The translations under genes and the position numbers were made by a program. A stretch of DNA of 49,848 nt from a virus: IMG/VR virus record IMGVR_UViG_3300030104_001410, positions 1-49,848 of that record; one strand, 5' to 3'. The notes below the pieces were generated by a model. It saw nothing but the letters and a program-made list of their open reading frames with translations, was not told the origin of the DNA and made no database searches. The number at the start of each line of letters is the position of its first letter. The first letter of the stretch is position 1. Of this stretch, positions 35,826 to 43,061 are shown piece after piece.

Positions 35826-35984
35826 TTATCTTCCTTGTCCTCGATATTTAATTTTTTGTTGTCTACGTTTATGTTTATTTAAATGCTTAGTAGACTGTTT
35901 AACTTTTCTACCTCGCCCTGCCATGCCCTGAGAAGTTGCCTTCTTGACATGTTTAATTAAGACTGTTTCTCTTCTCTGTGCCAT
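35826..35984 (-). CDS. Small very basic protein
   Basis: 52 residues (MAQRRETVLIKHVKKATSQG start), one third Lys/Arg, ending YRGQGR. Overlaps the upstream gene by 32 nt and stops just before the 35.8-kb promoter. The ribosome site is weak. May bind nucleic acid; no family recognised. Confidence 0.55.
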   Translation of the reverse strand: MAQRRETVLIKHVKKATSQGMAGRGRKVKQSTKHLNKHKRRQQKIKYRGQGR

Positions 35985-36228
35985 CTAATCTGTATAGTTC
36001 CTCAATGATTAAGTGTTCGTCTTTGATATTACCTCTAGCTTCTTTAAGAGCCATTAAGTCTCCATCAAAAGTAAATGATTCGTCTGTCTCTTTATTAACA
36101 ACAGAAATAATATCTGTCACTCCTGACATAGAAACAAGATTATCAAATGCTTCTAGCGTAGAGTAAGCAAAAGTTTTTATTTCATCTTCTTGATTGTCTA
36201 TGACAACCTTACATATATATTCATACAT
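35953..36228 (-). CDS. Small hypothetical early protein
   Basis: 91 residues with a strand-rich start (YEYICKVVIDNQEDEIKTFA) and an acidic middle. Overlaps its upstream neighbour by 8 nt. Of the early small-gene type, function unknown. Confidence 0.65.
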   Translation of the reverse strand: MYEYICKVVIDNQEDEIKTFAYSTLEAFDNLVSMSGVTDIISVVNKETDESFTFDGDLMALKEARGNIKDEHLIIEELYRLDGTEKRNSLN

Positions 36229-36481
36229 TTAGTACCTCTTTTAGTTTTGTATAAGTTTTAATTTCGGGATATTTTTTTAATTGTTTTAATAGCCATCTAT
36301 CTGACATAAAGACTAAGGTAATCCCTTTAATACCTTTCATATAATTATCTTCGGGTAATAAACCCTCAACATTATCAACAGTAATCTTGTCTGCTTCCTC
36401 TTGGGGTAGCAAACTCTTTAGCCATTCAACCTGAATGGGTCTAATTCTTTTCTTTAGTTCTTTAAGTTTTTTCTTGTTCAA
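36221..36481 (-). CDS. Small basic hypothetical early protein
   Basis: 86 residues, Lys/Leu-rich N-terminus (MNKKKLKELKKRIRPIQVEW), then ITVDNVEGLLPEDNY. It overlaps the gene before it by 20 nt. A ribosome site lies within that gene's end. No family recognised. Confidence 0.62.
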   Translation of the reverse strand: MNKKKLKELKKRIRPIQVEWLKSLLPQEEADKITVDNVEGLLPEDNYMKGIKGITLVFMSDRWLLKQLKKYPEIKTYTKLKEVLNV

Positions 36482-36617
36482 TTTCTATTACTCCATCATC
36501 AAATAAGTCTTCAAGAAAAACTCTTGAGTTATCAAGTATAACTGCTCTAACATAATCTTTATCTTCTGCCTCAACAGTCACAGTCTTTAACTTACCAATA
36601 TAAATTACAAACTTCAT
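36462..36617 (-). CDS. Small acidic early protein
   Basis: 51 residues (MKFVIYIGKLKTVTVEAEDK start), beginning in an ATGA overlap with the previous stop. Its length, acidic tail and tight coupling support translation. Function unknown. Confidence 0.58.
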   Translation of the reverse strand: MKFVIYIGKLKTVTVEAEDKDYVRAVILDNSRVFLEDLFDDGVIEIEQEKT

Positions 36618-36778
36618 ATTCTTTCTTCTGGATAATAAACTTCCATGTAGATTTTTTCTACTGCATCTTTATATTCTTGTTCAGATAAATTAGAAATGCT
36701 TAATTGTTTTAATTTAAATTTAAAACTATAAAGTTTTTCTTTTTGTTTCCTTTCTACTTCCCAACTAGCAGGACTCAT
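36614..36778 (-). CDS. Small hypothetical early protein
   Basis: 54 residues (MSPASWEVERKQKEKLYSFK start) with a helical middle (ISNLSEQEYKDAVEKIYMEV). TAATG overlap with the membrane protein gene upstream. Function unknown. Confidence 0.58.
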   Translation of the reverse strand: MSPASWEVERKQKEKLYSFKFKLKQLSISNLSEQEYKDAVEKIYMEVYYPEERI

Positions 36779-37092
36779 TATTTTTCTCCTTTATTTTCTG
36801 CAATGCTTTCATAACTTTTTAAATTATTCGGCAAGTCTAATTCTTGTTTTATTTTTTCTAGTTCTGTTTCATTAATAAATAATTGAAAAGCAAAGTTATC
36901 TAATAAGTCAGTTAAGTCTAATAAAGAATCAGTAATAACTTTTTGATTTTCCATCAAACCATATATCTCAGTTCTATTTGAATTTATTTCTTCATTAACT
37001 TTACTAAATGATTTTTGTAAAGCAAACATAGTTACAACTATAAAACCTACTGTAATCAGTATGGCTATCCAAGTTAATATTTTATTATACAT
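36778..37092 (-). CDS. Membrane-anchored coiled-coil protein
   Basis: 104 residues: one N-terminal membrane span (about 6-26, LTWIAILITVGFIVVTMFAL) and a long charged coiled coil. It lies in the early block, so envelope modification or superinfection exclusion is as likely as lysis. No lipobox seen. Confidence 0.65.
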   Translation of the reverse strand: MYNKILTWIAILITVGFIVVTMFALQKSFSKVNEEINSNRTEIYGLMENQKVITDSLLDLTDLLDNFAFQLFINETELEKIKQELDLPNNLKSYESIAENKGEK

Positions 37093-37093
37093 G

Positions 37094-37333
37094 TTAAGTG
37101 TCTCCGTTATTATTTTCTGTAAAGTATTTATTATACTCTAAACAAACAAAAGTTTCAGCTTTTATTTTTTCTTCTTGTTTAATATATCTTTCTAGTTTGA
37201 CTATATTGGATTTTAAAAAACTAGAACAATCTTTTAAAGTATTAAATTTAAAATCAAATATATAAGCATCTATAGTAAAGCCATTAAAATTACTTAGTTC
37301 TAGTATAGCTACTATTACCCATGAAGCATTCAC
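37094..37333 (-). CDS. Hypothetical early protein
   Basis: 79 residues, with a hydrophobic start (MNASWVIVAILELSNFNGFT) that is more likely a buried strand pair than a membrane span, then a Lys-rich helix. Overlaps the upstream gene by 4 nt. Function unknown. Confidence 0.6.
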   Translation of the reverse strand: MNASWVIVAILELSNFNGFTIDAYIFDFKFNTLKDCSSFLKSNIVKLERYIKQEEKIKAETFVCLEYNKYFTENNNGDT

Positions 37334-37659
37334 AATGCTACCTCCAGTTCTTCTTGTAGTTCCTCAATAGTCTTAGGAATATTTTTATTATACCTTTTTT
37401 TGTAGAAAGATAAACCCTTATCAAGAGCTTTTCTTTTTATTTTACTTTCTGCAACATGACCTTCCCATGTTCTAAAATCTTTTTGTCGGCAAATATCTTG
37501 CCACTTTTTGATTGAAAGTTTTCTAAAGTTTCCTTCTTTAGCAAACCTAATATAAACCCACTTACGACCAACAGAACGAACAGTAGCTTTACGATAGCCA
37601 CAACCTTCTCCTCTTAGTCCAGTCTTTATATCATCATGATAAAAATAATAGTGTTCCAT
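37330..37659 (-). CDS. Basic hypothetical early protein
   Basis: 109 residues. The N-terminal half is beta-rich (GYRKATVRSVGRKWVYIRFA), suggesting a small SH3-like or RNA/DNA-binding barrel; a helical C-terminus follows. Net basic. Possible nucleic-acid binder by composition only. Confidence 0.62.
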   Translation of the reverse strand: MEHYYFYHDDIKTGLRGEGCGYRKATVRSVGRKWVYIRFAKEGNFRKLSIKKWQDICRQKDFRTWEGHVAESKIKRKALDKGLSFYKKRYNKNIPKTIEELQEELEVAL

Positions 37660-37661
37660 AA

Positions 37662-37916
37662 TTACATTCTATAAAAATATACATCCCATTTTACTGCATG
37701 TTTTAATGGGCAAAATGTAATTATCCTACGATTATAGTTAGGATTTTTTTTACCCCACCTACCTTGACACTTAACATAATGGTTAGTAAGTCCTAACTTA
37801 TTAGTGTAAGCTATTGTTTTTCTTAGCTTTTTTAATTCATCTAACCCTTCTGATTTATCTTTATCATTAGGATTAAATACAGTAAAAGCATAATTGCTTG
37901 TGCGATATTTACTCAT
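37662..37916 (-). CDS. Hypothetical early protein
   Basis: 84 residues, basic, rich in Tyr/Asn/Lys (NYAFTVFNPNDKDKSEGL, then KCQGRWGKKNPNY). Overlaps the upstream stop by 4 nt. Function unknown. Confidence 0.6.
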   Translation of the reverse strand: MSKYRTSNYAFTVFNPNDKDKSEGLDELKKLRKTIAYTNKLGLTNHYVKCQGRWGKKNPNYNRRIITFCPLKHAVKWDVYFYRM

Positions 37917-38164
37917 GCTTCCTCCTCTAAATGTCCAATTAGTTCGCCATATCTATTGAAAAAATAATTATTTACTTCACACAAATCTATTTGTTCCTCC
38001 AAATCCATATCAGCAAAGTAGCTATACTTAACTACTGTATTACCATTTTCATCTTCGTCTTCAAAGTCAAAAGGACTGTCATACATATAATTTATAAATC
38101 TAGCTTTTGCTTCATTATCTAGCTCTTGATATTCATAAGCTCTTACAGTTATTAATTTACTCAT
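37913..38164 (-). CDS. Acidic hypothetical early protein
   Basis: 83 residues with a YEYQELDNEAKARFINYMYD helix and a very acidic turn (DFEDEDENGN). The ELDxEAKxRxI pattern is one I have seen in small phage proteins of unknown function. Overlaps its neighbour by 8 nt. Confidence 0.65.
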   Translation of the reverse strand: MSKLITVRAYEYQELDNEAKARFINYMYDSPFDFEDEDENGNTVVKYSYFADMDLEEQIDLCEVNNYFFNRYGELIGHLEEEA

Positions 38165-38432
38165 CTTTCTCCTTCAAATGTCTTGTAATTAAATTATACA
38201 TAGACTTCTCAACCTTCATAATTTTTTGTTCATCAATCCACTTGTGTCTATCTTTAATCTCATAGATTTTAACACCTTCAAAGCTACTATCATCAGCTCT
38301 TCGCCACCAATCTATGACTCTCTTTTTAAAAGGGAATAACTTCACATCAGTATTATCATACTCCACATGAACTGTACCTGCGACATAATCTTCAGCTACA
38401 GTTATCCCTTTATCTATTAGTTTAACTTCCAC
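38157..38432 (-). CDS. Hypothetical early protein (GTG start)
   Basis: 91 residues from a GTG at 38432 with AAAGGAGG 7 nt upstream, a clear case of a non-ATG start. Beta-rich first half (VAEDYVAGTVHVEYDNTDVK), basic helical end. Function unknown. Confidence 0.62.
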   Translation of the reverse strand: MEVKLIDKGITVAEDYVAGTVHVEYDNTDVKLFPFKKRVIDWWRRADDSSFEGVKIYEIKDRHKWIDEQKIMKVEKSMYNLITRHLKEKDE

Positions 38433-38551
38433 TCTTTACCTCCTTTAGTTGTGAAAAATTCTTCGAGTTCTTTTTGTTCTTCCTCAGTTGGTTTGAAGTG
38501 AGGATTTAAAAAATACTCTTGCAACAATGTACCTTTTTTATAGCCCTTCAT
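38417..38551 (-). CDS. Small hypothetical early protein
   Basis: 44 residues (MKGYKKGTLLQEYFLNPHFK start) and an acidic TEEEQKELEEFF helix. Ends within the next gene's start region, supplying that gene's ribosome site. Function unknown. Confidence 0.55.
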   Translation of the reverse strand: MKGYKKGTLLQEYFLNPHFKPTEEEQKELEEFFTTKGGKEWKLN

Positions 38552-38813
38552 TTATTTTCTCCTCGTCTATTGAAAGCCAATCTTTATCATAAAAGCTTTG
38601 ATGTTCTGCCCACTTCCAATCAGTAGTATCTGACGCATTACCATCTTCCCAAAATTGTACACCATCTTTTAAAGTAATAAACAGTCTTGTCCACTTACCT
38701 ACTTTTATGTCTTCAATCTCTTCCATTTTAAAATTGTTTTTTTCAGCAATGGCTTCAATATCCCATGAAAGGGTAGTGTCATACCTTGCTTCTACATATC
38801 TAACTTTAGTCAT
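38538..38813 (-). CDS. Hypothetical early protein
   Basis: 91 residues from the ATG at 38813, which follows GGAGGG by 6 nt and overlaps the upstream stop (ATGA); an ATG four codons earlier carries that ribosome site and is less likely. Alternating strands (VGKWTRLFITLKDGVQFWED) suggest a small beta sheet. Function unknown. Confidence 0.63.
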   Translation of the reverse strand: MTKVRYVEARYDTTLSWDIEAIAEKNNFKMEEIEDIKVGKWTRLFITLKDGVQFWEDGNASDTTDWKWAEHQSFYDKDWLSIDEEKINEGL

Positions 38814-39013
38814 GTTGCCCTCCAAAATGAGTATCGGTTATCTAATTCATTTTCTATTATGGTTATCTGGTCTTGTAGATGCTCAATGTCTTTTTGCAGT
38901 TGATTCAAATCTAATTCACAATTTAGAATATCATCTTCACTAACTGCAACATCATCAAGCAAACAAGCAACAGATATACTTGCTTCTTTAACTGCTTTTA
39001 ATAATTTATTCAT
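38810..39013 (-). CDS. Small coiled-coil early protein
   Basis: 67 residues; the second half is a heptad-like helix (LQKDIEHLQDQITIIENEL). Acidic. Overlaps the downstream start by 4 nt. Function unknown. Confidence 0.6.
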   Translation of the reverse strand: MNKLLKAVKEASISVACLLDDVAVSEDDILNCELDLNQLQKDIEHLQDQITIIENELDNRYSFWRAT

Positions 39014-39017
39014 ATTT

Positions 39018-39185
39018 TTACCTCGTATTATTTTTAACTATATGCCAACAAGCATGAATAAATTCTGCTACTTCTGTATCAGCTTCTCCTTCATATTGGT
39101 CTGTGTAAAGAAATACAATTTCTTCAATGTACTTCATAGCTTCTGCTACCGAAGTAGGTTTTTCATATATCTGATAATCTGCCAT
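39018..39185 (-). CDS. Small acidic early protein
   Basis: 55 residues (MADYQIYEKPTSVAEAMKYI start), helical, ending ACWHIVKNNTR. AGAGGTAAA precedes the ATG inside the previous gene, with a 23-nt overlap. Function unknown. Confidence 0.58.
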   Translation of the reverse strand: MADYQIYEKPTSVAEAMKYIEEIVFLYTDQYEGEADTEVAEFIHACWHIVKNNTR

Positions 39186-39279
39186 ATTTATTTACCTCTA
39201 TTTTGTTTTTTCTAATTAAACTAGCTCTGATATTATCAAGAGTCTTTTCAGTTACCTTGCCATTGTGTTTGACTTTCAT
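39163..39279 (-). CDS. Small basic early protein
   Basis: 38 residues (MKVKHNGKVTEKTLDNIRAS start). AGAGGTATAA lies before the ATG, and TAAATG links it to the previous stop. The TLDNIRASLIRK helix could be part of a minimal DNA-binding peptide; unproven. Confidence 0.52.
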   Translation of the reverse strand: MKVKHNGKVTEKTLDNIRASLIRKNKIEVNKYGRLSDI

Positions 39280-39471
39280 TTATACCTCTGAAAATTCTTC
39301 AAATCTTTTCTCAATGACAAGATTAATTAACTCATCATAAGATACTTTATCTTCGTAAGCATCTTGATATTTCATACCAAGTTCAGCTAGTAAATCTTCT
39401 GCTGAGAAGTTAGCGTTTACTACTTTGCTTTCTATATGGTCTTTGATTATGTCGTTGTATTCGTTAGACAT
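39280..39471 (-). CDS. Acidic hypothetical early protein
   Basis: 63 residues, helical (FSAEDLLAELGMKYQDAYED). The LLAELGMKYQDAYED pattern recalls small phage proteins of unknown function. Starts directly after the upstream stop. Confidence 0.6.
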   Translation of the reverse strand: MSNEYNDIIKDHIESKVVNANFSAEDLLAELGMKYQDAYEDKVSYDELINLVIEKRFEEFSEV

Positions 39472-39729
39472 TTATTTATCCTCCAATTTTTTTAAGCGTT
39501 CAATTACATCTGTTAAGCCGTCATTAACTGTATGTTCAACATGGCTTTCCATATCGTAGAATGTTGGTTTGTCATTTAACTCGGACTCATTTGAGTTAGC
39601 TAAATCATTAACAACTTTTATTTCTGCTTCGAGTCTTTCGACTTCAGTAAAGACTCTATCGGCTATGTAGTCATCAAGTTTAATTAGCTTTCTTAAAAAG
39701 TCAGCTATCATTTGTTTTACATATTTCAT
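39472..39729 (-). CDS. Hypothetical early protein
   Basis: 85 residues, all helix with charged repeats (ADRVFTEVERLEAEIKVVND), probably a coiled coil. Function unknown. Confidence 0.6.
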   Translation of the reverse strand: MKYVKQMIADFLRKLIKLDDYIADRVFTEVERLEAEIKVVNDLANSNESELNDKPTFYDMESHVEHTVNDGLTDVIERLKKLEDK

Positions 39730-39743
39730 AATTACCTCTTTAT

Positions 39744-39902
39744 TTATTCTTCAGTATAGCCGTCAAACCAAACACCTTTTAAATGGGTATCTTCTCTCTG
39801 GCAATGCTCTTGTGCTTCCTCTTCAGTAAGCCCTATTTTAATAACCTTCTGATTATCAGGGTGGTCATTATCTCTATAAAATCTAATTATTTTATAAGTC
39901 AT
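39744..39902 (-). CDS. Small conserved-type early protein
   Basis: 52 residues (MTYKIIRFYRDNDHPDNQKV start), then LTEEEAQEHCQREDTH and a C-terminal WFDGYTEE. This layout (YKIIRFY, L(T)xEEAQxHCxRxDT, WFDGY) is familiar from many marine phages and cyanophages and is unlikely to be chance. AGAGGTAAAA precedes the ATG. Function unknown. Confidence 0.75.
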   Translation of the reverse strand: MTYKIIRFYRDNDHPDNQKVIKIGLTEEEAQEHCQREDTHLKGVWFDGYTEE

Positions 39903-39912
39903 TTTTACCTCT

Positions 39913-40182
39913 CTAGTTATTTAAGTTAGTTAATATATATTCGCCACTATCTATTTTTATTTGAGTAACACCTTTGTTCTCGCCTAAAAACATATTTCTG
40001 TAGCGACCTGTAGTAACTGAATAATCCCAATAGTATTCATCAAGATATATTACACCACTATCCATTCTCTTAGCTATGATTGAGTTGTAGCTTTGCAAAT
40101 AAGTTGCATCATCTGTTTCTATTTCAAACTGATTAGCAACTGCATTACCATTACTACTTATCATGTTTCTTACTTTTACCAT
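39913..40182 (-). CDS. Hypothetical early protein
   Basis: 89 residues from the ATG at 40182, which has GGAGG 7 nt upstream (the ATG four codons earlier carries that site and is rejected). Beta-rich (DDATYLQSYNSIIAKRMDSG). Function unknown. Confidence 0.6.
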   Translation of the reverse strand: MVKVRNMISSNGNAVANQFEIETDDATYLQSYNSIIAKRMDSGVIYLDEYYWDYSVTTGRYRNMFLGENKGVTQIKIDSGEYILTNLNN

Positions 40183-40288
40183 TAATACCTCCATTAATTT
40201 TAACAGTTTTTATTTTACTAAGTTCGGCATTTTTGCCTTGCCTAATTCTATCCATCATTTCCATGTGTTCTTTCATTGTCATAGTCAT
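40154..40288 (-). CDS. Small basic early protein
   Basis: 44 residues beginning MTMTMKEHMEMMDRIRQGKN, six Met in twelve. Overlaps the next gene by 29 nt and supplies its ribosome site. The ATG overlaps the previous stop. Function unknown. Confidence 0.52.
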   Translation of the reverse strand: MTMTMKEHMEMMDRIRQGKNAELSKIKTVKINGGINGKSKKHDK

Positions 40289-40419
40289 TTAGTTTCCTCG
40301 TCTTGTTTTTTATTTAAGTCTTCTAAAAAATTTAATGTCTCAACTACCTCATTTAATAAGTCTGTGTGTTGAGAATATTGTCTTAAAAACAAGACTGCTT
40401 TTGCTTCATTAGGTTTCAT
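40285..40419 (-). CDS. Small acidic early protein
   Basis: 44 residues (MKPNEAKAVLFLRQYSQHTD start), ending DEETK. The last codons double as a ribosome site for the next gene (GAGGAAACTAAATGA), a cassette repeated at two neighbouring junctions. Confidence 0.55.
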   Translation of the reverse strand: MKPNEAKAVLFLRQYSQHTDLLNEVVETLNFLEDLNKKQDEETK

Positions 40420-40595
40420 TTAGTTTCCTCGTCTGGTTTTAATTCATCTATCAACTCCCACATTTCTGCCGAAAGCTGTACTAAACTAGGGGCTTCTGGC
40501 TCTATTCTAATTCCCATAGGTACTACATTAACAGTTTCATCTAAGAATGCCATAGCTTCATCTAGTTTTTTCCATTGTTCATAGGGTAATTTCAT
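40416..40595 (-). CDS. Hypothetical early protein
   Basis: 59 residues (MKLPYEQWKKLDEAMAFLDE start), acidic, also ending in DEETK from the same repeated junction DNA. ATGA overlap with the next gene. Function unknown. Confidence 0.6.
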   Translation of the reverse strand: MKLPYEQWKKLDEAMAFLDETVNVVPMGIRIEPEAPSLVQLSAEMWELIDELKPDEETK

Positions 40596-40816
40596 TTGGT
40601 TTCCTCCTCGTCTTTTACTAATCTAAGTTTTGGTTTTCGTCTTTTAAGTTTCTCTTCTGCTAGTTTACTAACTTCATCTATCTTACGCATAGTCCTTGAA
40701 CAACTGGCAAGATATTTAATTTCATCTAAAACAAAATCTAACATATCATCTTCTAAGTCTTTAAATATCTGAGCTACAGCTAGTGCTTCTTCTTCTGTTA
40801 ATACTCTAAACTTCAT
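40592..40816 (-). CDS. Hypothetical early protein
   Basis: 74 residues; an acidic helical start (LTEEEALAVAQIFKDLEDDM) and a basic tail (EKLKRRKPKLRLVK), ending EEETK. Possible DNA mimic or binder by charge split; unproven. Coupled by overlap to both neighbours. Confidence 0.6.
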   Translation of the reverse strand: MKFRVLTEEEALAVAQIFKDLEDDMLDFVLDEIKYLASCSRTMRKIDEVSKLAEEKLKRRKPKLRLVKDEEETK

Positions 40817-41013
40817 GCTTCCTCCTTCATTTCAATAAATTCGTTAGGAACGTGCCATTCCTCTATTGTTTCTATGCAAGTTTCTTCATCCCATTGAGGC
40901 ACTTCTACTCTGCTTTCTTTTTTTCCAACCTCTCGAACATTACCTATTGTCCAAGTGACTTCTTCATCTTCTAAATAATGTACTTTACACCAACCTATAT
41001 TTACTTTATTCAT
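40813..41013 (-). CDS. Hypothetical early protein
   Basis: 66 residues, acidic and Trp-rich (IGWCKVHYLEDEEVTWTIGN, then IEEWHVPNEF), likely a small beta sheet. Overlaps both neighbours by 4 nt. Function unknown. Confidence 0.6.
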   Translation of the reverse strand: MNKVNIGWCKVHYLEDEEVTWTIGNVREVGKKESRVEVPQWDEETCIETIEEWHVPNEFIEMKEEA

Positions 41014-41159
41014 GCTTTACCTCTAAGTTCTTTCATTTCTTGTTTAAACTTTTGCGTAGCTTCTCGTTTAGTATAAAAGTAATAGACTCTTGTTTCCAAG
41101 TAGCCATTAACACTATCACATATTCGCCAAGCACCTTCTCTGTTTTTATCTATGTTCAT
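41010..41159 (-). CDS. Small basic early protein
   Basis: 49 residues (MNIDKNREGAWRICDSVNGY start), then YYFYTKREATQKFKQEM. AGGAGAAGAAG lies upstream of the ATG. The layout suggests strand-strand-helix. Function unknown. Confidence 0.58.
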   Translation of the reverse strand: MNIDKNREGAWRICDSVNGYLETRVYYFYTKREATQKFKQEMKELRGKA

Positions 41160-41201
41160 TATACTTCTTCTCCTGTTGCTGACCTCATTTGTTTTCTCCT
41201 A

Positions 41202-41408
41202 TTATAATTGGTTCCAATTTTCATCATAAAACTCATACTCTACTTCTGTGCCATCTGGTAAATACATGCAGCGAGTCCTTAAATCAACTTTTAGTGGTGT
41301 TGATTGTGGAACCTCTCCATTTATAATCTTTTCAACTCCTTCTTCGTAAGTATCACACTCAACTTTGTAAGTGTGATACACCTTTTCAATCATTGTTATT
41401 TGTTTCAT
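41202..41408 (-). CDS. Hypothetical early protein, paralogue of the next gene
   Basis: 68 residues. YKVECDTYEEGVEKIINGE parallels FEVEAETYEDAIEETND in the protein coded at 41386-41538, so the two may be tandem paralogues of a small beta-beta-alpha family. A perfect 10-bp hairpin lies inside this gene (41350-41379). A 42-nt gap follows before the next gene downstream. Confidence 0.62.
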   Translation of the reverse strand: MKQITMIEKVYHTYKVECDTYEEGVEKIINGEVPQSTPLKVDLRTRCMYLPDGTEVEYEFYDENWNQL

Positions 41409-41538
41409 TTTCTTCCTCCTCTACTTCAAATTCAATGTTAGATAGATTTAGCTTGTCATTAGTTTCTTCTATTGCATCTTCATAAGTTTCAGCTTCTACT
41501 TCAAACTCAAACTCTCCTTTAACTATATATCTTTTCAT
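41386..41538 (-). CDS. Small acidic early protein
   Basis: 50 residues (MKRYIVKGEFEFEVEAETYE start), acidic tail ending TNNND. Preceded by AGGAGGTCGC, the same 18-bp start cassette as the next gene upstream. Overlaps 41202-41408 by 23 nt. Confidence 0.6.
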   Translation of the reverse strand: MKRYIVKGEFEFEVEAETYEDAIEETNDKLNLSNIEFEVEEEENETNNND

Positions 41539-41702
41539 GCGACCTCCTCACATTCTATCTCTGATATTTCATTATCAGTTAATTTAATACCATGTTCTTC
41601 CCAGAACGATTGTTTAACCCATTCTATATATTCTTCTTTTGTTTCACATTCTCTGCCCATGTCAAATACAGAATAAGTTATTGTGCTTGTCCAACTTTTC
41701 AT
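41535..41702 (-). CDS. Small early protein
   Basis: 55 residues (MKSWTSTITYSVFDMGRECE start), ending IECEEVA. AAAGGAGGTCGC precedes the ATG, an ideal ribosome site. Two strands then a helix, as in its neighbours. Function unknown. Confidence 0.6.
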   Translation of the reverse strand: MKSWTSTITYSVFDMGRECETKEEYIEWVKQSFWEEHGIKLTDNEISEIECEEVA

Positions 41703-41715
41703 GCGACCTCCTTTG

Positions 41716-42135
41716 TTAGCTGTTATACCATAAGTCGAACGCTTCTACAGTTCCGACAATATCTTCATTACCTTCTGAAAGAGATTGAAAGATACTCTTT
41801 AAAAGATTACCATGATAAAGATTATATTTAGTCTGCTCTTTATCACTCCATTCAATAAAAGGTTTCATTACATCATCAATGTAATAACCATTGGTCTGTA
41901 AGATACCATTCCCCATGTAAGTAATCCCATAACCATTTACATATCTACGAAAATCATAAACATCTTTATCGTCTTTATGTAAATCGATTATTGTTTTCAT
42001 GTGGATTGCTACCTTAATTAAATCATCAATCAAACTACACATATCTATGTGTCCTTGATTATCAGGATTTTCTTTGTTGAAGTCTTTCCTTTGGTTATAA
42101 AGGTCAGTCTTTTTTATAGTCGCAAGTGTTTGCAT
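41716..42135 (-). CDS. Hypothetical early protein
   Basis: 139 residues from the ATG at 42135, which has GGAG about 7 nt upstream; an ATG at 42147 contains that site and is rejected. Helical first half (DMCSLIDDLIKVAIHMKTII), then strands (YGITYMGNGILQTNGYYIDD). First gene after the promoter-like repeat at 42187-42215. Function unknown. Confidence 0.65.
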   Translation of the reverse strand: MQTLATIKKTDLYNQRKDFNKENPDNQGHIDMCSLIDDLIKVAIHMKTIIDLHKDDKDVYDFRRYVNGYGITYMGNGILQTNGYYIDDVMKPFIEWSDKEQTKYNLYHGNLLKSIFQSLSEGNEDIVGTVEAFDLWYNS

Positions 42136-42175
42136 TTCTATCTCCATTAAAATTGTTAGTTAATATTTCTCTTTC

Positions 42176-42205
42176 GAGGTGGCACTACCTTAGCCGAGCC
42201 ACCTC
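42176..42205. repeat. 8-bp inverted repeat over the putative -10 region
   Basis: GAGGTGGC (42176-42183) and GCCACCTC (42198-42205) are perfect complements around 14 nt that include the proposed -10 box (42187-42192). It could be an operator or an RNA hairpin at the 5' end. Confidence 0.5.
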
Positions 42206-42215
42206 CAAAAAGCAA
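42187..42215 (-). promoter_or_regulatory. Candidate early promoter A
   Basis: Minus strand TTGCTT (42215-42210), 17 nt, TAAGGT (42192-42187). The -35 side lies in a ~25-bp block (42205-42229) repeated at 44311-44336 and 44695-44720, ending in TAAGACTA. Start would be near 42180, about 45 nt before the gene at 42135. Confidence 0.45.
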
Positions 42216-42234
42216 TATGTGTAAGACTACTATA

Positions 42235-42635
42235 AGCGATAGCTAATAAGGGTTGGAGAGTTATATGAAAAAAATGCCCTCACTAGCTATCTAATATAAA
42301 TAATTTATGACCACTTCCTGTCGGTAAATCCTAAGTCGGTGAGGCTGTTTCAAGAACTCATTAATTACTGTCACTCTGAAATTATTTATAAATTCTGTGG
42401 TAGTTTTTAGAAGGTCTACCAACTTCTCCTAACTCGGTATTAAAGTCTTTCTATAGGAACTAAAGACTGTCGGTGGCAGTAGTAGTGTAGGTGGATATTT
42501 CTCCTACAATTCTCTGCAGTACCATTCTCTACTACTACCACCTATGGTTAATATCCCCGAATTTAATCTAGGTTTTATAACTAACCACTTCACTCACTCA
42601 CTCAGCTTGACAAAACAATGCCGACACAAGTGGTG
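42235..42635 (-). ncRNA. Candidate structured noncoding RNA (400 nt, no gene)
   Basis: No credible coding frame, but many helices: GATAGCTA/TAGCTATC (42238-42245/42284-42291), a perfect 12-bp TATAAATAATTT/AAATTATTTATA (42295-42306/42379-42390), TGGTAG/CTACCA, AGTCTTT/AAAGACT, a 14-bp GGTGGCAGTAGTAG with CTACTACTACCACC (42472-42485/42529-42542) enclosing TGTAGG/CCTACA, and ACCACTT/AAGTGGT. The single imperfect pair of the 14-bp helix is U.G only in minus-strand RNA, which fits transcription with the flanking early genes. No match to a known class made. Confidence 0.5.
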
Positions 42636-43061
42636 TTAGACATTCAATATGTTTAGTTCTTCCTCGAACTCCTTTGTAACTTTATCTATAATCTCCGATA
42701 ATGGTTTATCATTTCTATCAAGATAATCATAAAGTTTTTCAATTCCAGTATTACATTCTGTCCACCTCAAAGCACCGATATGAACAAGATACTCTTGCTT
42801 TACCCAGTCATCATGTTCTTCGCTGTAATACACATTCCATTCTTCTTCGGTAGAGTCTTTATCTACTTCCAAGATATGAATATCAGAGAAGTCAAGATTA
42901 TTAACTCCGATATATTTATCATCAAGTTTTAAATTACAACACTTAGTTAAATCCCTAGTGGGTTTAACCTCGACATGCCCTTCAATCTCTATCATGTAGC
43001 AATAGTTTTTATTGGACTTCAAGATAGCTTCAAGCAATCTGTATATATATGGTTTTATCAT
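42636..43061 (-). CDS. Hypothetical early protein
   Basis: 141 residues, acidic, with DKDSTEEEWNVYYSEEHDDW and LRWTECNTGIEKLYDYLD. A GGAGG precedes the ATG inside the end of the upstream gene. Globular composition, no family recognised. The structured 42.2-42.6-kb segment follows its stop. Confidence 0.65.
   Translation of the reverse strand: MIKPYIYRLLEAILKSNKNYCYMIEIEGHVEVKPTRDLTKCCNLKLDDKYIGVNNLDFSDIHILEVDKDSTEEEWNVYYSEEHDDWVKQEYLVHIGALRWTECNTGIEKLYDYLDRNDKPLSEIIDKVTKEFEEELNILNV

Noticed and set aside
42235-42635. tRNA or tmRNA gene in the structured segment
   Set aside because: Stem lengths and order do not give a cloverleaf, and no T-loop sequence is present.
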